From: Porticoccus sp963974675
GTDB taxonomy: Bacteria; Pseudomonadota; Gammaproteobacteria; Pseudomonadales; Porticoccaceae
Assembly (NCBI GenBank): GCA_963974675.1
Contig: CAXBDQ010000003.1
Location: 1-64,000, forward strand
Length of the DNA stretch: 64,000 bases
Direction of reading: 5' to 3'
The position numbers were made by a program, and so were the translations under genes. Positions 1 through 8,929 of the stretch are shown in pieces (position 1 is the first letter of the stretch; each line of letters starts with the position of its first letter). Below the pieces are notes generated by a model, which saw only the letters and a program-made list of their open reading frames with translations, searched no databases and had not been told where the DNA came from.

Positions 1-355
1 TAACGATATGAAAATAAATACAAAAAATCGCTCGTTTACAATCGAGTGGGAGTGAGTGGGATTAGCGGGTGGTCACGTCTCTTGATCGTGGTGCCCCCGC
101 TATTTTCTAGCGATGCACTACATGTCTCACAGTACGGCGACAGTATTGAAAATTGCCACCTGTTCGGGTTTTGATCGTTGACAATACCGCTGTACCGAGC
201 AAATACCGATCTACTGTTGCCCCTGCGCCAGTGGTTGGTCGTTTCCCATTTTTATTGCGATTCCTGTCCGCCAACAGTTCGACCATCATGGGTCAGGTGT
301 TGGGTATCATCTACCACGTCATTGGTATGCACCTGATCAAGAAAGCCAGCCGACT
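1..355. other. Intergenic region with no recognised gene
   Basis: No reading frame here resembles a protein family I know. The short open frames on both strands have no convincing ribosome-binding site or domain. The region begins AT-rich and becomes GC-rich toward base 300, next to the acyltransferase relic. It may hold more decayed sequence from that gene, but I could not align any of it. A 10-base motif, AATCGAGTGG, lies at 40-49 and recurs twice elsewhere in the window. Confidence 0.5.
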
Positions 356-600
356 TTACTTCAGGTACTTGCGCAGACCCTCGGGCACGATGCTCATGAA
401 CTGGGTGCCGGTGGCCCCGTCCATGGCGCAGTGGTGCACCTTGAGCAGCCGAGCGGGTAACCCTGGACGTTGTTGAGGCCCTCGATTATATACATTTCTC
501 ACAGCGGCTTGTCCCGGCACGGTGGACTGGTCGTAGATGCTGACGCCGCCGATATGCTGGGGAAGGCCCTCCAGTTCGGCGCGAATGATGAGCCGTTCTC
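356..600 (-). pseudogene. Relic of a wax ester synthase/diacylglycerol acyltransferase (WS/DGAT)
   Basis: Read on the minus strand, this stretch gives pieces of a WS/DGAT enzyme, which joins acyl-CoA to fatty alcohols or diacylglycerol to make storage lipid. One frame gives PQHIGGVSIYDQSTVPG, like the family's N-terminal segment. A shifted frame gives IIEGLNNVQGYPLG. The first frame then resumes with KVHHCAMDGATG, which contains the catalytic HHxxxDG motif, and stops soon after. The family is normally about 450-500 residues, so most of the protein is missing and the pieces are joined by deletions and frameshifts. The fragment is visibly GC-rich (39 of 60 bases in 361-420), unlike its surroundings. 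The family assignment is inferred from motifs. Confidence 0.65.
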
Positions 601-662
601 AAGAATTGATTGACGTGCTAAGCTAATCCTCGATCACCATACTTCACAGGAACTGACTGAAA

Positions 663-1568
663 ATGAGGCTGGGTAAGTGTTTTGGCACAACCACACTACT
701 GTTAACGCTAGTATTGTCTGGATGCGCCAGCCCTCCGAAATCTCCACCAGAACCTCAAGATTCAAACTCTCCCGCCACTCAACAAACGCCTTCTGAAGGG
801 AAAGCGCAGGCACTGTCTAAGGGGCAATCTGTTGAGGTGCAAACCAGCCAGGGAACACTCAGTGTTGAGCCTACGGTTGTCGGCATCACTGATGAAGCCG
901 ACAAGCCCTCTCAAACACCTGGTGATAAACCATACTATGATCCGCTTGAAGGCTTTAACCGTGCCATGTTCGGTTTTAACCATTATTTCTATTCGTACTT
1001 CTTTATCCCCGTTACAGACAGTTACCGCTTTGTCGTTCCAGACGTAGCCCGTGACAAAATCGGGAATGCATTCGATAACTTACGCGAGCCTCTGAATTTA
1101 CTGAGTCATTCTTTTTCAGGCGAGTTTGATAAAGCCAGCGTAAACCTTGGACGGTTTGTGATTAACTCCACCATTGGGCTACTCGGTCTATTTGATCCGG
1201 CTTCACACTGGTTTGAGCTGGAGCAGAATGAAAAGACTGTCGCACAAACGCTCAGTGACTATGATGTAGGCTCTGGGGCGTATCTGGTGTTGCCCGTACT
1301 TGGACCCAGTGATGTGCGAGGTGCATTTTCTACTGTGACAGAAGGTTTTTTACATCCGACACAGTTTATTATGGAGTCGCCGGATCGCTATTACTTACGG
1401 ATGTTTGAAGGAATAGACGATTTCGAGTCGCAATCACAGCGCTATGAAAAACTGTACAAAGAAGCGTCCGATCCTTATTTGTATTTCCGCAACCAATATA
1501 TTCAGGGCCAGCTCCGAGACGCCATCTTTGATATTAATAAAGCGACCGGGGATAACGTAAGTGAATGA
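663..1568 (+). CDS. mlaA: MlaA (VacJ) outer-membrane lipoprotein for lipid asymmetry
   Basis: MlaA sits in the outer membrane and removes phospholipids from the outer leaflet, passing them to the MlaC shuttle for return to the inner membrane. The 301-residue product has a lipoprotein signal ending in the lipobox LSGC, with the acylated cysteine at residue 21. A Pro/Gln/Ser-rich linker of about 65 residues follows, then the MlaA domain starting at YDPLEGFNRAMFGFN and including GLFDPASHW and LPVLGPSDVRGA. The linker is longer than in E. coli MlaA. An AGGAAC ribosome site precedes the ATG. The 3' end overlaps the next gene by 8 bases, so the two are probably co-translated. No mlaBCDEF genes are in the window. 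Confidence 0.93.
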   Translation: MRLGKCFGTTTLLLTLVLSGCASPPKSPPEPQDSNSPATQQTPSEGKAQALSKGQSVEVQTSQGTLSVEPTVVGITDEADKPSQTPGDKPYYDPLEGFNRAMFGFNHYFYSYFFIPVTDSYRFVVPDVARDKIGNAFDNLREPLNLLSHSFSGEFDKASVNLGRFVINSTIGLLGLFDPASHWFELEQNEKTVAQTLSDYDVGSGAYLVLPVLGPSDVRGAFSTVTEGFLHPTQFIMESPDRYYLRMFEGIDDFESQSQRYEKLYKEASDPYLYFRNQYIQGQLRDAIFDINKATGDNVSE

Positions 1569-3966
1569 GCGAATTGCGGCAGCAATCGTCAGTGCTCGCT
1601 ACTCTATCATTATAATATTTGCCGCAGCACTGGGGCTGGCCGCGGTATATGTCCCCTCATTCAAGATTAACGCGTCCGCTGACACGTTGCTGGTAAAGAA
1701 CAATAAACTGTATATAAAAACTCAGGTAGCGAATCAAATGTTTTCGCCGGAAGAGTTTATTTTGCTGGCCTATGAGCCTACCGCGCATTCGCTGTACAGT
1801 CAGCAAACGTTTGATGATATTCAGGCACTCTCCGAAGAACTCTTAACGCTGTCCCGAGTGAAAAGTGTGACATCAATTCTGAATATTCCTCTGGTCAATG
1901 ACGCGAAAGCGTTGGAAGGCTCTACCGATGTTGAGTCACTGACCTGGCAGGCACAGCAATACAGTCCTGAGGAAATGAAAAAGAGGATTGATGGGCATCC
2001 TATTTTCACCGATTTGTTGGTCAACCGTGAGTCGACAGCCACTGCTATTCAGATTGTCTTTAAGCAAAACGCTGAATTACAAAAGCTTCAGTCACAAATC
2101 ACCGACCTCCAGAAGAAGCGGCTTGATGGCAGCATCACAGAGGCGGATGAAAAGAAAATTGTGCAATTAAAAGCCCAGGCAGACCCCATTGAGCAGAAAC
2201 TGACGAGGCAACAAGCACTGGAAATTGAGCAAATTGAAACAATTGCTGACTCTGTCAGTGATCGTGCAAACACCTATCTCGGCGGCAGTTATGTCGTTGG
2301 ACAGCACCTGATAGACATCATTAAATCTGACTTGACAGTCTTCGGCGCGGCAATAACCGCGGTCATCGCATTGATGCTGGCGATTATATACCGGTCAGTG
2401 AAGTGGGTCGTTTTTCCGCTTTTCAGTTGTGCTGTCAGTGTTGCTCTGACAATGGGCTTGCTCAGTTTTCTGGACATGCGGGCCACCGTGTTGTCGGCGA
2501 ATTTCATCGCGCTTCAAATCATATTGACACTGGCCGTGATGATCCACCTAATCGGCAGTTATCGTTCTGTCAGTCGTGACGACACGGGCTCCCAGCATGA
2601 ACGGGTAAGGGCAACGCTGACGGAAAAGCTGGCACCGAGCTTTTACGCCACAGTCACGACATCCGTTGGGTTTGGCTCGCTGCTTTTTAGCGGTGTGCAA
2701 CCGGTAGCGGATTTTGGTCTGATGATGCTATGCGCAATGATCCTCACAATGGCCGTCAGTCTGCTGCTCTTTCCCGCGCTGCTAAGCCTGGTTCCAGCAG
2801 GTAAGGAAAGCAGTGAAAGCCGATGGCTTGCGGCGCTGCTGGATCGACTTAAAGGCCTGTCTCTGAAGTCGCCAGAGGCCGTTTCTCTTGCCTGTATTGG
2901 CGTCTTTGGTGTTGCTGCAGTGGGAATAACCCGGCTGGATGTTGAGAACAGTTTTATCAATTATTTTGACAAAGAAACCCAAGTATATCAGGAGCTTGCT
3001 TTCATCGATAAGCAGTTCGGCGGCTCAACACCAATGGACATCATTCTTGATATTGGTGAAGCGGATGATTCAGGGATGCTGGTGTTGAAGGCTGAGTCAG
3101 TCGCGCAGCTACAGTTAGTGCAAGCGGCGGTCGAAGCGTTTGAGGCAACTGGCAGTGTGACGTCGATAGTGAATTTTACCGAGCTGGCTAAAGACATTAA
3201 TGACGGAAAACCCCTCACCGAATATGAGTTAACCAGCATTTACCGACTGCTAGACAATAAGGTTGTAGACCAGCTAATAGGCGCCTACCTTTCTCCGGAG
3301 CAGGACAAATTGCGTATTGCTGTGCGCATTCAGGATACAACCGCCGGATTGGATCGTGAGTCCTTTCTGAATAAACTGAAGGGTGATTTAAATAAAGTAG
3401 GCGTTGATGAAGGGAATTATACTCTGACCGGCCTGTTTGTGCTCTACCAGGACATTCTGAGCCGTCTGGTGTCTTCCCAGGTGACGACACTGGGGATTGT
3501 TTATGGGGCGCTATTTCTGGTCCTGCTGGCCGTATTTCGCAGAATCGGGGTTGCCCTCATTGCCATGATCCCGAATGTGCTCACTACTTTAGGCATCCTT
3601 GGTGTTATCGGCTGGTTAGGTATCCCGCTGGATATCATGACCATTACCATTGCCGCAATTGCGATGGGAATCGCGGTTGACGATACCATTCATTTTATAC
3701 ATGCGTACCTGCGAGGAGCTGAGTCAGATGACCAAAGTGCCCGGGCAGAATCAGGTTCAGCCGTAGCGTTTGGGCACACATCTATGGCCATGACCTTCAC
3801 CACATTGATCATAACGGTAGGCTTTTCATTGTTTGGGTTTTCAGACTTCCTGCCATCGGTCTACTTCGGTCTGCTAACTGCAGGGGCCATGTTTATGGCA
3901 TGGGTCAGTGATATTACATTGTTGCCTGCTCTGTTGAATATTCTCTACCGTCGTAAAGGCCTCTGA
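1561..3966 (+). CDS. RND/MMPL-family exporter
   Basis: This 801-residue inner-membrane protein has the RND/MMPL layout: one N-terminal helix (about 14-31), a large periplasmic loop, a membrane bundle from about 258 to 410, a second periplasmic loop and a second bundle to the C terminus. The second bundle contains GIAVDDTIHFIH, the acidic proton-relay motif in the family's TM10 position. Relatives export hopanoids, lipids or other hydrophobic molecules; the substrate here is unknown. Residues about 170-232 of the first loop are rich in Gln, Leu, Lys and Glu with heptad-like spacing and look like a coiled-coil insertion. The GTG start lies inside the end of mlaA, which suggests a joint role in envelope lipid transport. 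That role is an inference. Confidence 0.85.
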   Translation: MNERIAAAIVSARYSIIIIFAAALGLAAVYVPSFKINASADTLLVKNNKLYIKTQVANQMFSPEEFILLAYEPTAHSLYSQQTFDDIQALSEELLTLSRVKSVTSILNIPLVNDAKALEGSTDVESLTWQAQQYSPEEMKKRIDGHPIFTDLLVNRESTATAIQIVFKQNAELQKLQSQITDLQKKRLDGSITEADEKKIVQLKAQADPIEQKLTRQQALEIEQIETIADSVSDRANTYLGGSYVVGQHLIDIIKSDLTVFGAAITAVIALMLAIIYRSVKWVVFPLFSCAVSVALTMGLLSFLDMRATVLSANFIALQIILTLAVMIHLIGSYRSVSRDDTGSQHERVRATLTEKLAPSFYATVTTSVGFGSLLFSGVQPVADFGLMMLCAMILTMAVSLLLFPALLSLVPAGKESSESRWLAALLDRLKGLSLKSPEAVSLACIGVFGVAAVGITRLDVENSFINYFDKETQVYQELAFIDKQFGGSTPMDIILDIGEADDSGMLVLKAESVAQLQLVQAAVEAFEATGSVTSIVNFTELAKDINDGKPLTEYELTSIYRLLDNKVVDQLIGAYLSPEQDKLRIAVRIQDTTAGLDRESFLNKLKGDLNKVGVDEGNYTLTGLFVLYQDILSRLVSSQVTTLGIVYGALFLVLLAVFRRIGVALIAMIPNVLTTLGILGVIGWLGIPLDIMTITIAAIAMGIAVDDTIHFIHAYLRGAESDDQSARAESGSAVAFGHTSMAMTFTTLIITVGFSLFGFSDFLPSVYFGLLTAGAMFMAWVSDITLLPALLNILYRRKGL

Positions 3967-4121
3967 CAGGGCTAAAGCGGAACGTCGAGCCGGACCGTCG
4001 CACCACAACATTTGTTGCTTTGAGATGCCGGTGTGAGTTGTCTGTATTTTTTTGAACCTTGATAGAGCCTAGCTGTTGGAAAAATTAGAGGAACTCGGGA
4101 AAACTTAAGGTAAAATTTTCA

Positions 4122-5045
4122 ATGCCAAGTACATATTTCAGCACCAAAAGGCAGGCCAAAATACTGACGGTGGATGATCATCCAGTAAACCTTGCCTTTA
4201 TTAAGGGGTTGCTTGAGGACGATTATATTGTCTACACGGCTACTTCCGGTCTTGAGGCCATTGATTGTTGTCATAAATACCTCCCAGATATTGTGCTACT
4301 CGATGTTTTTATGGATGGCATGGATGGTTGGGAAACTTGCCGCCGTCTCAAAGAGTCGGAATTGCTGGCAGATATACCGGTAATTTTTATTACCGGTAGT
4401 ATTGATAGCTCCAATGAAAACGATTGTTGGGAAGTTGGCGGTGTTGATTTTCTGACCAAACCTGTTAATGCCAAAACGCTCTTTAATCGCGTGAACGCGC
4501 ATTTAACCCTCAAGTTTCAGTCGGATTTACTGCGACAGATGGCTTTTCTCGATGGTGTTACGGGAATTTTTAACCGTCACTATTTTGATGATTACTTGAT
4601 GCGTACTGTTAAAGATGCCCAGCGTACTGCCGACCCCTTGGCCGTATTAATGTTGGATATCGATTTTTTCAAGCTCTACAACGATTGCTACGGTCATCTT
4701 GAGGGTGATGAATGCCTTAAGACAATTGCCGACTATATTAAACAATCCTTGCTTCGTCCTCTGGATATTGTCGCCCGTTATGGCGGTGAGGAATTTGTGG
4801 TCGTATTGCCGAAAACCGACGTTGATGGCGCCCAAAAGGTTGTTGAACGAATTGTTCAGGGCATTGAAGGTCTCGCTATTCCCCATCAAGATTCATCCTT
4901 TGGTGTGGTCACGATCAGTACAGGCGTATCTGTATTGTCAGCGGAAATTGTCTCGGGAGATGAGTTGCTGGGTCTCGCCGATAAAGCTCTGTACAAGGCT
5001 AAATCGTCAGGACGCAATCGTTTTTTCATTTTAGAACAAGGCTGA
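4122..5045 (+). CDS. Response regulator with diguanylate cyclase (GGDEF) output
   Basis: This 307-residue cytoplasmic protein joins a receiver domain (about 13-130) to a GGDEF domain (about 140-305). The receiver has the acidic pair DD at 18-19, the phospho-acceptor Asp61 in LLDVFMDGMDG and Lys113 in LTKP. The cyclase active-site motif is GGEEF at 221-225. An intact product-inhibition site, RPLD, lies at 212-215, five residues upstream. All key residues for making cyclic di-GMP and for feedback control are present. The hybrid kinase locus 182 bases downstream on the same strand is its likely phosphate source, but that gene is frameshifted. The protein may therefore be orphaned or driven by another kinase. 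Confidence 0.92.
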   Translation: MPSTYFSTKRQAKILTVDDHPVNLAFIKGLLEDDYIVYTATSGLEAIDCCHKYLPDIVLLDVFMDGMDGWETCRRLKESELLADIPVIFITGSIDSSNENDCWEVGGVDFLTKPVNAKTLFNRVNAHLTLKFQSDLLRQMAFLDGVTGIFNRHYFDDYLMRTVKDAQRTADPLAVLMLDIDFFKLYNDCYGHLEGDECLKTIADYIKQSLLRPLDIVARYGGEEFVVVLPKTDVDGAQKVVERIVQGIEGLAIPHQDSSFGVVTISTGVSVLSAEIVSGDELLGLADKALYKAKSSGRNRFFILEQG

Positions 5046-5565
5046 AATAGCCTTAGCAGCGAAAATTCCGGTTTTGAAATATTATAATAAGTGATCCTTG
5101 GCGTATCTCTGAGCCGAAGATATTTGGCATTTTTCTGTTGAACTGTTGCTTTGGTTTCAGTTTGTAAGCAAGTTTTAAACGGGTTGTAGTCAGGTTGTAG
5201 ACAGGTACAAAGGAGATTGCCACAAGTATGACTAACCATAATAGTAAAAATAAGCGGGAATCTTCATCCAAAATTTTCAGAATATTCATACTCGGTATTG
5301 TTCTGATCTTTGGTATCACTATTGTGGCTATGAATATTGGTGTCGAGAAGTCAGTTTTCAAAGAATACAGTGGCTACCTGAAACAACAGCTCGGTGCGCG
5401 CGAGACCATGTTGGTCAATGAGTTGGCGGAGGCTCGTAGTAAAACCCAGTTTCTCTATTCCACTCCACCCATAAAGGAATTGTCCGCGCTTTAAAAAACG
5501 ACGGTATAGACCCCTACGACAACACCACAGTAGATCAGTGGATTGAGCGTCTAGAAATCATTTTT

Positions 5566-7599
5566 GTGGCTTTTCTGGAGAATAATCAAGATATTAACCA
5601 GGCCCGATTTATTGGTGATGCCAATGGCGGCCAAGAGCTGGCCAAGGTTGAGCGTAAAAACGGTAATATTAATATTGTTGAGAAAAATGCTCTGCAGAAG
5701 AAAGGGGATACGGAATATTTTGTCGAGACTAAAAAAAGGCTTCCGGATTCTATTTATGTTTCCGATATTGAACTCAATCGTGAATATGGACAAATAGAGT
5801 TTCCCTACTGGCCGACTTTTCGGGTGTCGATACCAGTGTTTGATGAGCACAAACAATTTTTTGGCATAGTCATTCTCAACATTAACGCCCAGCGTTTGCT
5901 CGACAAATTGCAGCAGGAATTATCCTCGGGTGTGCATCTGCTGCTGCTCAACAATCATGGCAATTTTATTTTGCACCCGAATAAGGATTATAACTTTGGT
6001 TTCGACTTTGGTAGAAATGACAGCTGGATCACTCTTTTTACGAATCAGAAGACGTCGGCGATAGAGGCTAAAGGCAGTGGATTACAAGTGGCTATAGATA
6101 AAGCCAGCGGTGAAAATCTATACTACCTTCGTGATGACATTCAATTATCCGCGGGAAAAAGCCATAATTATATTACGGTCGTGCTCTCACTACCTCAATC
6201 GACTTTAGATTTAACTCTGCGTGAACGCCGTCAAACCAGTACGCTAATTCTTATCGGGCTTTTTATTGTCGCCATTACTGTCATTTTCTTTTACCAGCGT
6301 CTTCTGAATAGTAAGCAGGCGATGATTAATGCTCAGTCAAAATATCAGGCGATTATTGAAGGATCCTCAGATGCCATTATTGTTCTCGATAACCAAGGCC
6401 AGATCAGCAGCTGGAATAGTGGAGCAAAAACAGTACTTGGTTTTTTTGAAAATCAGGCTTTGGGGCAGGATTTCTTTAAACTAATCTCCATTCCCCGTGA
6501 TAGCGATATTAATCACATAGCTCTTAGGGCGGTTATACGTGGAGAAAAAATAGATCCGGTAGAGATGGTGGTGCTGATGGCCAATGGCGCACCCTTGGAT
6601 GTGTCGGTCACATTTTCGCCGCTGAACTCACAGGACACGACAAAAGCAGGGGTGACGGCGATTGTTCGCGATATTTCCCGGCAAAAGGAGATGGAGCGCA
6701 AGATTCAGTATATTAACCATACCCTCGAAGAGCAGGTGGAAGAGAGAATTCTCGAGCTGAAAGTCGCCCGCAATGAAGCCATGGAGGCCAGTCGCGCCAA
6801 AGGGGAGTTTTTGGCGAATATGAGTCATGAAATCAGAACCCCAATGAACGGGGTTTTCGGTATGATCAACCTGCTGCGCAGGGAACCCTTAAATGAGAAA
6901 CAGAAGGGTTATCTGGCCATGGCGGAAGGTAGCGTCACCGCGTTGACCAGCCTAATTAACGATATTCTTGATTTTTCGAAAATCGAAGCGGGTAAGCTCG
7001 ATATTGAACAGACAGACTTTAATCTATTAAGTGTTATCCATGCCACAGCCACATCTATGTCTATCGCTGCCCAAGATAAATCGCTGGAGTTTGTCCTCGA
7101 TTTAAGCCATATCCGCCACAATAATGTGGTGGGCGACGCCAATCGACTCCGCCAGATTATGTTTAACCTGCTCAGTAATGCCATCAAATTTACTGACAAT
7201 GGTTATATCGAAGTTTGTGCCCAAACAGAGGAAACCGATGCGGGGGACATTGTGCTCACCTGTTGCATCACCGATTCTGGTGTCGGTATTTCTGAGGTTA
7301 TACAGCCGAAAATGTTTGAGGTGTTTTCTCAAGAGTCGAGTAGTGTTGCCCGCCAGTACGGTGGAGCGGGGCTAGGATTGTCAATCAGCCGACAACTGTG
7401 TCAGCTGATGAGAGGGGGTATTGCCGTCGAAAGTGAATCAGGAAAAGGTAGTAAATTCACCTTTACCCTGACACTGAAACCTGGTGAGGGCAGGGGTCTA
7501 CCCATGATCAACCTGGCTGGAAAACAGTTTGTGGTTGTTGATACACATCCAAAAAACGGTTGTTGCCATCGGCAATATCATCGACGTATGGGGAGGTAA
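5566..7599 (+). CDS. Kinase-core fragment of the frameshifted hybrid histidine kinase
   Basis: This is the middle piece of the broken kinase locus (677 codons from the first ATG in frame; the homologous sequence begins upstream near 5473). It holds the rest of the periplasmic sensor, a membrane helix at about 226-243, a PAS domain at about 258-370, a short coiled coil, the HisKA H-box SHEIRTPMNG with phospho-acceptor His421, and the HATPase domain. The ATPase has an N-box near 524 (DANRLRQIMFNLLSNAIKF), DSGVGI near 569 and GAGLGLSI near 600. All catalytic motifs are intact. The last 12 or so residues are out of frame after the A6 run. As a separate protein it would have kinase machinery but no receiver. 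Confidence 0.6.
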   Translation: MAFLENNQDINQARFIGDANGGQELAKVERKNGNINIVEKNALQKKGDTEYFVETKKRLPDSIYVSDIELNREYGQIEFPYWPTFRVSIPVFDEHKQFFGIVILNINAQRLLDKLQQELSSGVHLLLLNNHGNFILHPNKDYNFGFDFGRNDSWITLFTNQKTSAIEAKGSGLQVAIDKASGENLYYLRDDIQLSAGKSHNYITVVLSLPQSTLDLTLRERRQTSTLILIGLFIVAITVIFFYQRLLNSKQAMINAQSKYQAIIEGSSDAIIVLDNQGQISSWNSGAKTVLGFFENQALGQDFFKLISIPRDSDINHIALRAVIRGEKIDPVEMVVLMANGAPLDVSVTFSPLNSQDTTKAGVTAIVRDISRQKEMERKIQYINHTLEEQVEERILELKVARNEAMEASRAKGEFLANMSHEIRTPMNGVFGMINLLRREPLNEKQKGYLAMAEGSVTALTSLINDILDFSKIEAGKLDIEQTDFNLLSVIHATATSMSIAAQDKSLEFVLDLSHIRHNNVVGDANRLRQIMFNLLSNAIKFTDNGYIEVCAQTEETDAGDIVLTCCITDSGVGISEVIQPKMFEVFSQESSSVARQYGGAGLGLSISRQLCQLMRGGIAVESESGKGSKFTFTLTLKPGEGRGLPMINLAGKQFVVVDTHPKNGCCHRQYHRRMGR

Positions 7600-8761
7600 G
7601 GTTGTCGATTTCAATGACATAAAAACTTTATTGAATAATGGGATAGCGCCGTCGACATCTGTAACGGCAACAAAAATAGACGGATTGTTTGTAGAAGATT
7701 CGATTTACATAGAGAACCGGGAGCTGATTGGCGACTTTTTACGGAGTAAGAGTGGGGCTAAAATTATCGTCGCGTGCAATCATTTGTCTGCCCATGGAGT
7801 GGAGATCGACGAAGATTTTGGCGGGCGTCTAGTCACTATTGATAAGCCGGTGTCCCCTATTAATCTTTATCCTGTCCTTGCTGCGGAGACCGATATTGGG
7901 CTAGACCCGTTGATTGGCGCAGACACAAGCGCTATGAAGAATCTTAAAGGTGCCTGGGTGCTGGTGGTTGATGATAATCGGATCAACCGTGAGGTAGCTG
8001 CAGGTTTACTGCAAAGCTACGATGTAGAAGTGGTGCACGCCACTGACGGCAGTGTGGCACTGGAATGTCTGCGTGCTAACCCGGATATCGCACTTGTGAT
8101 AATGGATTGCCAAATGCCGGTAATGGATGGTTTCACCACTGCCAAAAATATTCGAGTGGGTGCAGGAGGTCCTCACCATAAAAATATTCCGATCATTGCC
8201 ATGACTGCGGGAGCTATGGCCGGGGATCGGGAAAAATGCCTTCAGGCTGGTATGAATGATTATCTTACCAAACCTATAGATGCCGACAGTTTTAGCAAAA
8301 AAATTGCCCTCTGGCTTCGGCCATCACCATCAGTCGCATCCTCCTCTCAAGAGGCTGGGGCCGTCGCCGGCATCAGTGCCACTTCAAGTGACCGTTCCGC
8401 CGACAAGGCTAAGGGCTCGGCAATTTGGGATCGGGACGGAGCGTTGCGGAGACTTAATAATAAGGGATCCCTGTTTCGAAAAGTCATTGAAATCTATATT
8501 GAGACCACTCCTTTGACCATTGATGAGATGGAAAAGACCATTTCGGCCAATCAGATGGACTCGTTCAAAAAGCTGGCTCACCAGATGAAAGGCATCTCCG
8601 CCAATGTCGGCGCAGTGGCCGTGTCAGCGACCTGTAAATACCTAGAGGAAACTTGCCACAATACCGATTTTGACACCAGCAATCGTTACTGGAAAATACT
8701 CAAACAGGATTACGAAGACGTTATTTATTTGTTCAAGGAATACCTGTTGATAAAGGGGTAA
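7529..8761 (+). CDS. Receiver and Hpt fragment of the frameshifted hybrid histidine kinase
   Basis: This 410-codon frame is the C-terminal piece of the broken kinase. Its N-terminal part (to about 125) resembles a degenerate receiver domain without the usual acidic pocket. A complete receiver follows, with VVDDNRIN, phospho-acceptor Asp193 in IMDCQMPVMDG and Lys in LTKPI. A histidine phosphotransfer domain lies at the C terminus, with His351 in AHQMKGISANVGA. This layout is that of BarA/ArcB-type phosphorelays. The first in-frame ATG overlaps the previous frame by 71 bases and has no evident ribosome site, so independent translation is doubtful. Confidence 0.6.
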   Translation: MWLLIHIQKTVVAIGNIIDVWGGKVVDFNDIKTLLNNGIAPSTSVTATKIDGLFVEDSIYIENRELIGDFLRSKSGAKIIVACNHLSAHGVEIDEDFGGRLVTIDKPVSPINLYPVLAAETDIGLDPLIGADTSAMKNLKGAWVLVVDDNRINREVAAGLLQSYDVEVVHATDGSVALECLRANPDIALVIMDCQMPVMDGFTTAKNIRVGAGGPHHKNIPIIAMTAGAMAGDREKCLQAGMNDYLTKPIDADSFSKKIALWLRPSPSVASSSQEAGAVAGISATSSDRSADKAKGSAIWDRDGALRRLNNKGSLFRKVIEIYIETTPLTIDEMEKTISANQMDSFKKLAHQMKGISANVGAVAVSATCKYLEETCHNTDFDTSNRYWKILKQDYEDVIYLFKEYLLIKG

Positions 8762-8929
8762 GGAAAGCCGTTGCCGACCTACCTTTAGAAACCTTAAGAT
8801 AGATTGGGTCAAATTAACAATCGAGTGGAATAGGTAGCTTGGTGTCTGCTTTTCCACACATCAAATGAGCTTATTTAAGAGTCGAATTGATTCTTGAATG
8901 CTAAATTAATTAGTCGAGATGAGTTTCCT

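Larger units (their letters stand above)
5228..8761 (+). pseudogene. Hybrid sensor histidine kinase locus split by two frameshifts
   Basis: Three overlapping or adjacent frames together encode one tripartite hybrid kinase of roughly 1,175 residues. The first frame (5228-5494, 88 residues) has a transmembrane helix at about 17-36 and the start of a periplasmic Cache-like sensor. Near 5473 it should continue as KGIVRALKNDGIDP in the -1 frame, so one base seems to be missing. The sensor, second membrane helix, PAS, HisKA and ATPase domains follow in the second frame. Near 7551-7556 a run of six A carries one base too many, and the receiver and Hpt domains continue in a third frame. These may be true inactivating mutations or homopolymer sequencing errors. 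Confidence 0.8.

Noticed and set aside
153..476. 107-codon plus-strand frame
   Set aside because: It is mostly antisense to the acyltransferase relic on the minus strand, whose motifs are convincing.
5471..5477. Programmed frameshift at the first kinase break
   Set aside because: The local sequence CCC ATA AAG is not a slippery heptamer for -1 shifting, so a lost base is more likely.
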